A DNA stretch of 64,000 nt from Oceanospirillaceae bacterium. GTDB lineage: Bacteria > Pseudomonadota > Gammaproteobacteria > Pseudomonadales > Litoribrevibacteraceae. Location of the stretch: assembly GCA_015665455.1 (NCBI GenBank), contig JADFAD010000003.1, positions 124,001 to 188,000 of the forward strand. Reading direction: 5' to 3'. Position numbers and translations under genes: made by a program. This document shows, in pieces, positions 46,617 to 54,364 of this stretch (position 1 is its first letter; every line of letters begins with the position of its first letter). The notes beneath the pieces are model-generated. The model ran no database searches and was not told where the DNA came from. It saw only the letters and a program-made list of their open reading frames with translations.

Positions 46617-47256
46617 ATGGGCTAATGAGCATACCCTTTACCTTGCTGCTTCTGGTGGTGGCAAGTCTCAGGTTCTTAACCAAAACAGAGCGATTCCAGA
46701 GAACGCGCGCGTTATTCTTTGGGATCCAACAGACGATCACAAGGGGCATCACTTTTCTAATAAGAAGAAGTTCGTTTCTGCTCTTATGAAAGGCATACAG
46801 TCAGGTAAGGGATTTCGAATTGCCTTTAATGGCGTTGCTACTGTTGAGAACTACGAATGGTGGTGTGAAGTGGTTTGGAGTTGCCTGAATGGTAATCACC
46901 GCACTTACACCATCGTTGAAGAGTTGAGTCAGGTTTGTGTTAGTGCAGGTAAAGCAACACCTAATGCCGCCGTTTTGCTGAACCAAGGCCGTAAATACGG
47001 TCTTGTTTTCCATGGAACCAGCCAGAAGCCACAAGAGATTTCAAAAACCTACTATGACCAGTGTGAATACAAATTCATTGGGCGACAGAAAGGTTTAGCC
47101 ATGCGTAAAAAAATGGCGCTTGAGATCGGGCTTACACCAGAACAAATTGGCCAGCTTCAGCCCCTTCAATTCTGGTATGACGATGGGACGGCAGATGATC
47201 CCGAGCTACTGAAGATCAAATACAAAAAAGTAACCGGAATTAAGAGGGTAGCGTGA
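46585..47256 (+). CDS. Genome-packaging ATPase of the FtsK/HerA-A32 type (PM2 P9-like)
   Basis: 224 residues from the ATG at 46585 (a longer frame to 46537 is unlikely); close to the length of PM2 P9. Walker A AASGGGKS at residues 21-28, Walker B RTYTIVEELSQ near 96-106, and a typical NQGRKYGLVFHGTSQKPQEISKTYYDQCEY, the sensor/Arg-finger region of tailless-phage packaging ATPases. Powers DNA entry into the preformed capsid at a vertex. No nuclease or portal accompanies it, as expected for this virus type. Confidence 0.82.
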   Translation: MRVQPINPNTKWANEHTLYLAASGGGKSQVLNQNRAIPENARVILWDPTDDHKGHHFSNKKKFVSALMKGIQSGKGFRIAFNGVATVENYEWWCEVVWSCLNGNHRTYTIVEELSQVCVSAGKATPNAAVLLNQGRKYGLVFHGTSQKPQEISKTYYDQCEYKFIGRQKGLAMRKKMALEIGLTPEQIGQLQPLQFWYDDGTADDPELLKIKYKKVTGIKRVA

Positions 47257-47585
47257 TGGCTCTTAGGCGAATAAGGCTAGACGAATACTTTCTAGCTGAT
47301 TTAGAGATTGTTAAAGAAAACGATCTGATTGTTGAGCTAAAGGCCAATAGGGTTGTTAAATCTTTTAAAGAGTTCTCTGATTTCACTCAAATAAGAAAGT
47401 TTGGTGAGTTGGAGTTACGATACAACAAAATGACCAATGAAATTAAAGTTCTGAACAGCAATTATGATTTAACAGCAGGAGATAAATTAACTGTTTTTGG
47501 CTTCATTCTGAATAAAGACAACAAGTCGTCTAACGGAATGAGATACAAGACAGCTGACGGCTATTCATTCAACAAAAGGAAGTAG
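47253..47585 (+). CDS. Prophage protein, 110 aa, unknown
   Basis: GTG or the next ATG start, TGATG-type coupling to the ATPase gene. Soluble with beta-rich elements RLDEYFLADLEIVKENDLIVEL and a basic tail. No family recognised. Confidence 0.55.
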   Translation: MMALRRIRLDEYFLADLEIVKENDLIVELKANRVVKSFKEFSDFTQIRKFGELELRYNKMTNEIKVLNSNYDLTAGDKLTVFGFILNKDNKSSNGMRYKTADGYSFNKRK

Positions 47586-47589
47586 TTTC

Positions 47590-47856
47590 ATGCAAATAGC
47601 GGGGCCACATTGTTGGGGTTTGGCGGATCCAGAGATTATTTTAAAACATGATGATTTTTGGATTATCACGGCGAAACAAGAGCTGACAAAATTTCATAAA
47701 GAACAAACTAATCAAGTTGAAACAGTGAAGCATTTATTTCCCTTAACTTTCATCTATTCGGTTAAAGATAATCTGTTTTATACAATTACAGGGAGGTTGG
47801 TTGAGAGAGATCTAAAGCTTAAAAAGTTGTATCAGTGCATTAAAAAAGGAGCTTAA
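47590..47856 (+). CDS. Prophage protein, 88 aa, unknown
   Basis: 4 bp after the previous stop. ATG with aggaagtag ribosome site. Contains FPLTFIYSVKDNLFYTITGRLVERDLKL, a soluble beta/alpha protein. Not recognised. Last gene before the late promoter region. Confidence 0.5.
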   Translation: MQIAGPHCWGLADPEIILKHDDFWIITAKQELTKFHKEQTNQVETVKHLFPLTFIYSVKDNLFYTITGRLVERDLKLKKLYQCIKKGA

Positions 47857-47985
47857 AAGCCCTTTTTTTCACTAATTTGAACCTAAAGGTTCATCCCTCA
47901 TTTTTCTATTGACCCGTTCGGTTGTCATTGTTCATAACTGCCACATCAAAACAAAACAGTCATAAGACTAAACAGGCAGAAAACA
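47857..47985. promoter_or_regulatory. Probable late promoter region with a palindrome
   Basis: Perfect 6-4-6 palindrome TGAACC-TAAA-GGTTCA at 47878-47893, followed by -35-like TTGACC at 47909-47914 and a TCATAA near 47932 at 17-bp spacing. The palindrome may be a regulator site or the terminator of the early operon; a short pyrimidine-rich stretch follows. The late structural genes begin 93 bp downstream. Confidence 0.45.
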
Positions 47986-48102
47986 ATGAACAAGAAAACA
48001 GCTTACACAATCGGTTTTACCGCAATGGTTGCGGCTATTACCGTGGCGATTCTAAATCGTCATCCTAAAACAAAAGCGGCTTTAAACGGCAACGGTCAAT
48101 AA
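47986..48102 (+). CDS. Small single-span membrane protein, 38 aa (virion membrane candidate)
   Basis: ATG, ribosome site aggcag. NKKTAYTIGFTAMVAAITVAILNRHPKTK: basic N-terminus, transmembrane helix, basic tail. Lies immediately upstream of the capsid gene, where internal-membrane phages keep small virion membrane proteins. Below usual ORF length limits. Confidence 0.55.
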   Translation: MNKKTAYTIGFTAMVAAITVAILNRHPKTKAALNGNGQ

Positions 48103-48113
48103 GGGGCTTTTGA

Positions 48114-48923
48114 ATGTCTATTCGTCAAATCGTTAAAAAGCTCAATTCCTTTGTCGGTGTTGCTTCGGATGGTCAAGCCACTTTAAAAATTGATGGTGGC
48201 CCCACTTACGATGAAATCATTTTAGATACTCAAGGCAGTATCACAGATGCAACCAAAATTCTTTTGGTTTCACTGGTGTTAAACGGTGAAGAAATCGTTC
48301 GTGCTACTGGTTCACAGCTTAAGACACTTGAAAATTACAAAGGTCTAGCGGCTGACAGTGACAAGTTTGTTATTTCATTCTCAGACATCACAGCGAACAC
48401 ATTAGAAGGCCAGCAGCTTTCTGGTTTGGTTACGTTCCCAACAGACAACATTGTTTTGAATGTTGAAATTGGAACCGTAGTAACACCAAAACTAAAAGCT
48501 CACGCGAAAGTATCGCCTTCAACAATGATTCGTTCGTTCTTACCTAAGTTGCGCCAACTGACGTTCTCACCGGATGCGGTCGGTGAAAACGATTTTTCAA
48601 CGTTGCAACGTGGCCCAGCATATCGTCGTATTCATTTATTCGGTGATATTTCAGAAATGCGCATCGTGAAAGATGGCACTGAATACATGAACACCACGAA
48701 AGGCATTAATGACTTAATCCTTCGCCGTAACAAGCTGGTTCCTCAGTCCGGTTACTTCCACATTGATTTCATTAATAGCCACTGGAACAAAATGGACATG
48801 TTCCGAACGGATAACGTGGTTGAAAGCCTTGTGTTAAAGCCAATGGTGGGGACGGTTTCTGCAATCGTAGTGTTGGTTGAATCGCTAACGTTGTTCAAGC
48901 AACCAGAAAAACGCTTGGCGTAA
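48114..48923 (+). CDS. Candidate double jelly-roll major capsid protein (PM2 P2-like)
   Basis: 269 residues, the same length as PM2 P2. Mostly beta-strand; N-terminal IDGGPTYDEIILDTQGSI (residues 26-43) resembles the conserved G-x-T-Y-D/E start of DJR proteins, and two jelly-roll halves are suggested by repeated strand patterns LVLNGEEIVRATGSQLKTLENYKG and HLFGDISEMRIVKDGTEYMNTTKGIN. No transmembrane helix, no signal. Ribosome site caataaggggc. Structure is inferred from pattern, not aligned; AlphaFold comparison would settle it. Confidence 0.72.
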   Translation: MSIRQIVKKLNSFVGVASDGQATLKIDGGPTYDEIILDTQGSITDATKILLVSLVLNGEEIVRATGSQLKTLENYKGLAADSDKFVISFSDITANTLEGQQLSGLVTFPTDNIVLNVEIGTVVTPKLKAHAKVSPSTMIRSFLPKLRQLTFSPDAVGENDFSTLQRGPAYRRIHLFGDISEMRIVKDGTEYMNTTKGINDLILRRNKLVPQSGYFHIDFINSHWNKMDMFRTDNVVESLVLKPMVGTVSAIVVLVESLTLFKQPEKRLA

Positions 48924-48939
48924 GTTGGAGTAGATCGAC

Positions 48940-49260
48940 ATGGCAGAAACAGAAACGCAAGCAGAGCAGGGCTTTGCATGGGATGGCCTGTTTTCTGGAT
49001 TATCCAATGTAGCCATTGCTGGGTTGGGTGTTCTTGAAGCGAGAGAACAAGCAGAACCCGCGCCTGTATCAAATGCCGTTGCACAAACGGCAGTTTCAGA
49101 AGCGACACCAGTACCAGCCCACGTAGGTACCAATAACAACGGCCAGACCGTCATTCAACCGACATCAACTATCGGCGGCATGAACCAGAAAAGCATGTTG
49201 TTGGTTGGTGGAATTACGGTAACGGGTTTGGTTCTTTTTCTTGCACTCAGGAAGAAATAG
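48940..49260 (+). CDS. Late single-span membrane protein, 106 aa
   Basis: Extra-membranous N-terminus rich in Ala/Glu/Thr, then C-terminal helix KSMLLVGGITVTGLVLFLALRKK, ending in a basic anchor. 16 bp after the capsid gene with gagtag ribosome site. Architecture of virion membrane proteins in tailless phages. Family unknown. Confidence 0.6.
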   Translation: MAETETQAEQGFAWDGLFSGLSNVAIAGLGVLEAREQAEPAPVSNAVAQTAVSEATPVPAHVGTNNNGQTVIQPTSTIGGMNQKSMLLVGGITVTGLVLFLALRKK

Positions 49261-49263
49261 AAA

Positions 49264-49485
49264 ATGGCGATACCGGGTCTCGATAAGTTAACCGCTACGA
49301 ATGGAAGCGGAACGCAAAAGCTTGGCGGGGATGCAACCAGCGGCAACGGCGATTTTAAAGGCGGGTTTACAGGTAGTTTTAGCGGCCCAACGTTAAACAA
49401 GTCTAAAAACGGCATGGATTGGAAGATTCCGGCCATTGTTGGTGGGCTTGCTTTGGTCGGTTTGATTATTTGGAAAAAGGCGTAG
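49264..49485 (+). CDS. Late single-span membrane protein, 73 aa
   Basis: Gly/Ser/Asn-rich N-terminal half (ATSGNGDFKGGFTGSFSG) and C-terminal helix KIPAIVGGLALVGLIIWKK. Gene ends 2 bp before the next. Probably an internal-membrane virion protein. Confidence 0.6.
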   Translation: MAIPGLDKLTATNGSGTQKLGGDATSGNGDFKGGFTGSFSGPTLNKSKNGMDWKIPAIVGGLALVGLIIWKKA

Positions 49486-49487
49486 TC

Positions 49488-49835
49488 ATGCAGGCAAAAC
49501 AACTCCCTTGGTCTGATGCTGTTGCCCAAAAGCTCTCAAAAGCAATGGGCAACGATCAGGCACTTTTTGAACGGGAAGTTAACGCCAACGTGTGCCAAAT
49601 CTGGGAATTGTTGGGCGGTGATCTTTATATGATTACTCGTTCTGAATATTCAGAACTGGTTATTTGTGCCATGGAAGGTAAAGGCATGAGCAAAGTAGCG
49701 CCGGAGATTATCAAACACGCCAAACAACGCGGGTTTAAATCCATTCGCTTCCATACTCAGCAAATTTGGCTGGCTGAAAAGCTCGCCAAATTTGGATTTA
49801 AAGAACAAGAACGAATTTACAGCGTGGAGCTTTAG
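49488..49835 (+). CDS. GNAT-like protein, 115 aa
   Basis: ATG at 49488; the longer frame from 49419 overlaps the previous gene and is spurious. LYMITRSEYSELVICAMEGKGMSKVAPEIIKHAKQRGF resembles the acetyl-CoA-fold core of GNAT-type phage proteins, with K-S-I-R-F-H-T strands and FGFKEQERIYSVEL at the end. Catalytic residues not identifiable. Sits among structural genes, so either a structural GNAT-fold or a host-modifying enzyme. Confidence 0.5.
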   Translation: MQAKQLPWSDAVAQKLSKAMGNDQALFEREVNANVCQIWELLGGDLYMITRSEYSELVICAMEGKGMSKVAPEIIKHAKQRGFKSIRFHTQQIWLAEKLAKFGFKEQERIYSVEL

Positions 49836-49838
49836 CCA

Positions 49839-50285
49839 ATGGGCGGCAAATCCAAAAGCAGCCAGAGCAGCACAACGACTAATAATGTCGATAACCGTGT
49901 GTTCGATTTTGGCGAAGGCATCAACGGCGATGCAAATTTAATTGATGTAAAGAATTCTGAAAACGTCACGGTAACCAGTACGGATCACGGTGCAATTGAT
50001 GCAGCGGCAGGGATTGCGAATCGTGCGTTAGATGTAAATCTTGAAAGCCTCACAGAATCCTATGAATTCGCGGGGGACGCGTTCAACAGAGCAATTCAAA
50101 CCGTCAACAACTCGGCTGAACGTGAAGCGAATAATTCAAGAAACAGCCTCAATTCCATTACCGATTTAACCAAATCGTTAAGCACTGGCGGACAAACCGA
50201 CATAGCCAAAAACATGCAAAACGTCATGTTTGCTATAGCAACTGCAGGTGTTGTGATCACCATAGTTTTGAAGACAAGGAACTAG
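49839..50285 (+). CDS. Late membrane-anchored protein, 148 aa
   Basis: N-terminal Ser/Thr/Asn-rich part, central beta/helical region with EFAGDAFNRAIQTVNNSAEREANNS, and C-terminal helix KNMQNVMFAIATAGVVITIVLKTRN. Proximity of the stop to the next GTG (3 bp). Probably virion protein linking membrane and capsid. Family unknown. Confidence 0.55.
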   Translation: MGGKSKSSQSSTTTNNVDNRVFDFGEGINGDANLIDVKNSENVTVTSTDHGAIDAAAGIANRALDVNLESLTESYEFAGDAFNRAIQTVNNSAEREANNSRNSLNSITDLTKSLSTGGQTDIAKNMQNVMFAIATAGVVITIVLKTRN

Positions 50286-50288
50286 CTC

Positions 50289-50861
50289 GTGAAACAAGGA
50301 ATGAAGGATTTTACGGTAACGATTGAAGCCGGATCCGAACAGCAAATAGATATTCATGGAAATTACTTTCACGTATTGGAATCAACCACTGAGGTGGGAA
50401 TTCAGTTTGATGAAGGCCAACGAATCAAGCGAAAGGCAGGACAGGGCGGTAGCGCCTCTAGTGAATACGAACAAGTAACCATTTCAAGCAGTGTACTTCA
50501 AACTGTCCGTATTTCGTTAGGTTATGGAACCGTTCAGGACAATACCGCGAATGTAACGGGCAACGTTACTGCAAATTGGACAGCTAGCAACAGCACTCAA
50601 AGTGGTTCTGATGTAACGATTTTAGCAGGATCGTCAGTTCAGGTTGTGGCAGCAAATACCAAGCGTCAAACAGTAATCATTATGAACTCACCAGAAAACG
50701 AAAATACGGTTCGATTAGGTGACAACACAGTAAACGCAAACAGCGGATTACCCTTGTCTATCGGTGGTTCAGCAAGCCTAGATTGCCAAACAGCATTCAG
50801 TGTTTTTAATGGTGGCGACACTGATGCCCTAATTCACGTATTAGAACTCGAAGTATTATAG
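50289..50861 (+). CDS. Beta-rich structural protein, candidate penton/spike base
   Basis: 190 residues, GTG start. No transmembrane segment. Short beta-rich repeats (VTISSSVLQTVRISLGYGTVQDN, NVTGNVTANWTASNSTQ, LGDNTVNANSGLPLSIGG) suggest a beta-sandwich oligomer. Directly upstream of the large spike. A penton or spike-base role is inferred only from position and composition. Confidence 0.5.
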   Translation: MKQGMKDFTVTIEAGSEQQIDIHGNYFHVLESTTEVGIQFDEGQRIKRKAGQGGSASSEYEQVTISSSVLQTVRISLGYGTVQDNTANVTGNVTANWTASNSTQSGSDVTILAGSSVQVVAANTKRQTVIIMNSPENENTVRLGDNTVNANSGLPLSIGGSASLDCQTAFSVFNGGDTDALIHVLELEVL

Positions 50862-50870
50862 GAAATCAGC

Positions 50871-53078
50871 ATGAGCGGACTCAATAACCCATTAGCAACA
50901 CCGGAAAACATCTACAAGGCAGGTGTTCGGGTCTTTGAAAGTATTGCTGAAATCAAAGCAGCAAGCATCACACCTACTCGAATAGTTAAAATAACATCAG
51001 GTAACGAATACTTAATTAATGGAGTGCAAACAGGCGCAGAATTCGAATTAAACAACGGCTTTTATGCGCACCTTCTTAATGATGATCTGTTGAGTTCAAT
51101 TACACTTAAGTACTCTACTGACATTCGATTTGATACTACTGATCCGGATATATTTAAAACCCGTTGGTACTCAAATAAAGAAATCGTAAGTAGTGGAGCA
51201 GCATGGATAAAAGACGGCAGCACAGGAGAACCATCAACCATTAATCTGTTTGATGGACGGATTTTCAACGCAAACGGCATTGGTTATATATACCGTTATT
51301 TGACAATCATACCTTGTCAATTCGGAGCCGTGGGAGATGATACTTCAGATATTGCTGATACAGCAGCTTTTAAAGCTGCATTTAAATTCGCAAAGAAAAC
51401 AAGCAGAGATATATTTGCAGGTGCAGGTAACTTCAGAATCAATGAAACTCTTGAATTGTCTGGTGAGACCAGAGGTTTTACGTTTTCCGGTGTTGATGAA
51501 TGGTCAACGATCTTTACTTGGACAGGAGGTGCATTGCCTATGTTCATTTTGGGCGGAGCCACCGTAACTAATTTTGCAGATCATATTAATTATAAGAATT
51601 TTCAAATACGAAACGCAGGAGAGGGCACTTATGGGATTAAGATTGCTCGATCAACCTTTCAGGCGAATTTGAAAAATATTCGGGGAAGTAATAGCTCAAA
51701 GGCATGGTCTGTTGCTGCCGTTGCACTGAGTAATGAAGATGAAAGTTACCCTGTCAGAACTACTATAGAAAATGTATTCATTGACGGCACAAACTCTGAT
51801 GGAATAGCTCAAGACCGAGGAATTTGGATTCAAAGTGGTATACAGGTCGTTATCAAATCTACACACGTTCAGGATTGTAATGTCTGTTATCAACTAGGTA
51901 TTGATGGTTCAGAAGTTGCTGAATATGGTGCGACTAGAAACCTTAGCTCAGTTTACATTCAGGATAATAGTCGTGGGCAGATCGGTGATCGAGGAGGTGT
52001 AGTTGCAGGTGCAAACTGTATATGGATCACTGATTGTAGTGACGGACAAGGTGGATTTGTTGAACCGACAAACATCTCTATTGATAGTTCTCAGTTCTAT
52101 ACAAGTAACAACCTAAGCGAGACACCGGATCAACTAGGTATGAAGTGTGATGCAGCAGTCAATGGCTTGGTCATAACTAACAATATTTACGATGGTGCGT
52201 TTCGATCAAATTACGGAATTCGTTTTAACACAACAGGAGTTCGAGGTTATTTAGATTGTTGTACAAACTCAAGACACGACGATCATTTGATTAGCATGCT
52301 AGGCGATATGCCAGAGTTTGGGATAGGTCGTATTTTTGATAACAGCTCAACTACTGGGGACGATCAAATAGCGACAAGCCATCATGGCTGTGCATCCGTT
52401 TACGGTGGTGTTAAGTACAAAACACTAAATGGAAAGAAAAGCCTTGAGTTTTCTAGAATTAATGGAGGGCAAGAACACCCAATTGGTTATATTTCTCACA
52501 GTGGTAGTGGGCTCGCGTTGATTGCAGAGAATTCACTCTATCTAGGTGCAGATTACAATAATGACGGTTTAGCGAGTGTCAGTGAAATTAATTTCATGTT
52601 AGACGGAAGTATTAAGTCAAGAATCAAATCTGACGGCTCTCTGATTCCTGAGAACGATCGAGCATCAAATATTGGGTCTGTAACTAATCGTTATTCGACT
52701 TTATATGCAGAAACCGGAGTTATTAACACTTCTGATGAGCGAGAAAAAACAGAACTAATTGAAGCAAATGAAACAGAAAGGGCTATAGCGCTTGAACTGA
52801 AACGCTGCATACGGAAGTTTAAATTTACTAAATCAGTAGAACTCAAAGGTGAAGAAAACGCTCGCATTCATTTTGGTATTGGTGCCCAGACAGTTAAGAG
52901 TATTTTTGATAAGCATGGCTTAGATGCAAATGAATACGCGTTGTTCTGTTATGACTACTGGGATAACCAAGTTACCCAAGAATCAAAGGATAGAGATCCT
53001 GAATTGACTATAGCTGCAGGTGATAGATTTGGTATTAGATACGAAGAATTGGTGTGTTTTATCTTGGCAGCGATATGA
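50871..53078 (+). CDS. Spike/tailspike-like protein with S74 intramolecular chaperone
   Basis: 735 residues. N-terminal attachment part (about 1-140), then right-handed beta-helix (pectin-lyase-like) region, e.g. GAVGDDTSDIADTAAFKAAF (residues about 160-180), a signature common in tailspikes, and Asn-rich strands to about 560. C-terminal peptidase S74 domain with catalytic-type S621-D-E-R-E-K626 (Ser/Lys dyad), expected to cleave itself off after trimer folding. Likely receptor-binding, perhaps polysaccharide-depolymerising. Its stop overlaps the next gene by 4 bp (ATGA). Confidence 0.85.
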   Translation: MSGLNNPLATPENIYKAGVRVFESIAEIKAASITPTRIVKITSGNEYLINGVQTGAEFELNNGFYAHLLNDDLLSSITLKYSTDIRFDTTDPDIFKTRWYSNKEIVSSGAAWIKDGSTGEPSTINLFDGRIFNANGIGYIYRYLTIIPCQFGAVGDDTSDIADTAAFKAAFKFAKKTSRDIFAGAGNFRINETLELSGETRGFTFSGVDEWSTIFTWTGGALPMFILGGATVTNFADHINYKNFQIRNAGEGTYGIKIARSTFQANLKNIRGSNSSKAWSVAAVALSNEDESYPVRTTIENVFIDGTNSDGIAQDRGIWIQSGIQVVIKSTHVQDCNVCYQLGIDGSEVAEYGATRNLSSVYIQDNSRGQIGDRGGVVAGANCIWITDCSDGQGGFVEPTNISIDSSQFYTSNNLSETPDQLGMKCDAAVNGLVITNNIYDGAFRSNYGIRFNTTGVRGYLDCCTNSRHDDHLISMLGDMPEFGIGRIFDNSSTTGDDQIATSHHGCASVYGGVKYKTLNGKKSLEFSRINGGQEHPIGYISHSGSGLALIAENSLYLGADYNNDGLASVSEINFMLDGSIKSRIKSDGSLIPENDRASNIGSVTNRYSTLYAETGVINTSDEREKTELIEANETERAIALELKRCIRKFKFTKSVELKGEENARIHFGIGAQTVKSIFDKHGLDANEYALFCYDYWDNQVTQESKDRDPELTIAAGDRFGIRYEELVCFILAAI

Positions 53079-53554
53079 ACAAAACCAGCTTATTACTACT
53101 TACAACCGTATTACTAGGACTCGCACTCACAGGAGGTGCTTATATGACCGTCAGACAACCACGCGGAATACGCAACAACAACCCGGGCAACATTGAAAAC
53201 AACGGCATACCTTGGAACGGTCTATCACAAGACCAAACCGACGAGCGTTTCTATCAATTTCAAAAGCCTGAATTTGGGATTCGAGCCATGGCCAGAATTC
53301 TGAATAACTACCAGATTCACCACGGCCTAAACACCGTTCGCGGTTTGATTGATCGTTGGGCACCACCCATTGAAAACGACACCAACAGCTATGCAGAACA
53401 CATAGCACACGCGGCAGGCGTTAACCCAGATCAACCGATTGAAGTTAGCGAACACCTAAACCAAATCATTCCAGCCATGATCAAGCACGAAAACGGCCAA
53501 CAGCCATACAGTGCAGACACGATTCAAGCTGGAATCAACATGGCGTACGCGTAA
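53075..53554 (+). CDS. Virion muralytic/peptidoglycan-related protein with N-terminal membrane segment
   Basis: 159 residues from ATG 53075. N-terminal hydrophobic LLLLTTVLLGLALTGGAY, then RGIRNNNPGNI (residues 30-40), FQKPEFGIRAMARILNNYQ and a phage-structural-type fold also found in phage lysozyme-like proteins. ATGA-coupled to spike. Supports penetration of the host wall at infection, analogous to virion transglycosylases in PRD1 and PM2. Enzyme specificity unproven. Confidence 0.75.
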   Translation: MNKTSLLLLTTVLLGLALTGGAYMTVRQPRGIRNNNPGNIENNGIPWNGLSQDQTDERFYQFQKPEFGIRAMARILNNYQIHHGLNTVRGLIDRWAPPIENDTNSYAEHIAHAAGVNPDQPIEVSEHLNQIIPAMIKHENGQQPYSADTIQAGINMAYA

Positions 53555-53814
53555 TGGCACAGGCAACACTATTCACCAACAAACAAATGATCGGCTTAGG
53601 TGTTGCCGCTGTAGTTGTCGGTGGCTTAGCAATCTGGCAGATAAAGAAGGGCGCTCAAGCCGCAGCACAAATAACAGAAGAAGTCATAACCGAAGACCTA
53701 AACCCAGTCAGTGACCAAAACCTAGCGTATCGCGGGGTTAATGGCGTTGGAGCCGCCCTCACAGGCGACAACGAATTCACACTTGGCCGCTGGTTATACG
53801 AAATCACTCATTAA
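53554..53814 (+). CDS. Single-span membrane protein, 86 aa
   Basis: Starts on the last base of the previous stop. Helix MIGLGVAAVVVGGLAIWQI near residues 9-27, then polar C-terminus with AAAQITEEVITEDLNPVSD. Likely internal-membrane virion protein. Confidence 0.55.
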   Translation: MAQATLFTNKQMIGLGVAAVVVGGLAIWQIKKGAQAAAQITEEVITEDLNPVSDQNLAYRGVNGVGAALTGDNEFTLGRWLYEITH

Positions 53815-53823
53815 GGAATTGTT

Positions 53824-54006
53824 ATGTGTAAAGCAGCGAAAGTAATCAAAAACCGACTTAAAGAACCATCCACCATGGCAGGTTTAGCCGTCATTGGAAC
53901 AGCGTTCGGAGTACCAGCAGAAGCCACAATGGGCGTGGCAAATGTAGTCGCTGCCGGAGCGGCTGTTCTTGCCGTCATGCTGCCTGAAAAAGCAAAGGCT
54001 CACTAA
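53824..54006 (+). CDS. Small membrane protein, 60 aa, two short hydrophobic segments
   Basis: Segments TMAGLAVIGTAFGVPAEATMG and VANVVAAGAAVLAVMLP; basic N-terminus (CKAAKVIKNRLKEP). Resembles a small holin-like or virion membrane protein. Stop overlaps the next ATG. Confidence 0.55.
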   Translation: MCKAAKVIKNRLKEPSTMAGLAVIGTAFGVPAEATMGVANVVAAGAAVLAVMLPEKAKAH

Positions 54007-54215
54007 TGGAAAAGTCACAGCTTGCAGGACATGGATTGGCCGCAGTTGTTGTAATGGGATCATTCGGTAACGCACTGATAAAACCCGATGACATCAACAG
54101 CAAGCTGGACACCATCATTCAACAAAACAGCACAATGCAAAGTTCGATACAGCTAAACACCTATCGAATTGGACAACTGGAGAAAATCGACCATGAAGAA
54201 AAGAAGAGTCAGTAA
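54006..54215 (+). CDS. Small membrane/coiled-coil protein, 69 aa
   Basis: N-terminal hydrophobic GHGLAAVVVMGSFGNAL, then a coiled C-terminus with NSKLDTIIQQNSTMQSSIQLN. One-span topology with a cytoplasmic or periplasmic coil is reminiscent of holin or spanin-like helper proteins, but no motif proves it. Overlaps the basic peptide gene by 23 bp. Confidence 0.5.
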   Translation: MEKSQLAGHGLAAVVVMGSFGNALIKPDDINSKLDTIIQQNSTMQSSIQLNTYRIGQLEKIDHEEKKSQ

Positions 54216-54303
54216 AAAATCTGGTACAAAGGGAAAAGGAAAGCTGAAAAAAGGCTTTAAGTACCTGAAGGGCGGCCGGATCGTCAAAGCTAAGAAGAAA
54301 TAA
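54193..54303 (+). CDS. Polybasic 36-aa peptide, candidate DNA-condensing virion protein
   Basis: ATG inside the preceding gene; a terminator follows directly. Roughly half the residues are Lys or Arg (start KKRRVSKKSG, end GGRIVKAKKK), with GFKYLKGG in the middle. Similar in character to the J-type or protamine-like packaging peptides of small phages. Below normal ORF length limits. Confidence 0.55.
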   Translation: MKKRRVSKKSGTKGKGKLKKGFKYLKGGRIVKAKKK

Positions 54304-54329
54304 AAAAGCACCCAGTAGGGTGCTTTTTT
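54304..54329 (+). terminator. Terminator of the late operon
   Basis: Stem aaagcaccc-agta-gggtgcttt with T-run directly after the basic peptide stop. Confidence 0.92.
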
Positions 54330-54364
54330 GATATTGTTAGAAAAAATACAAGGACGTTAGGTTT

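Noticed and set aside
49419-49487. N-terminal extension of the GNAT-like gene
   Set aside because: It overlaps the upstream gene in another frame and has no ribosome site; ATG at 49488 is better placed.
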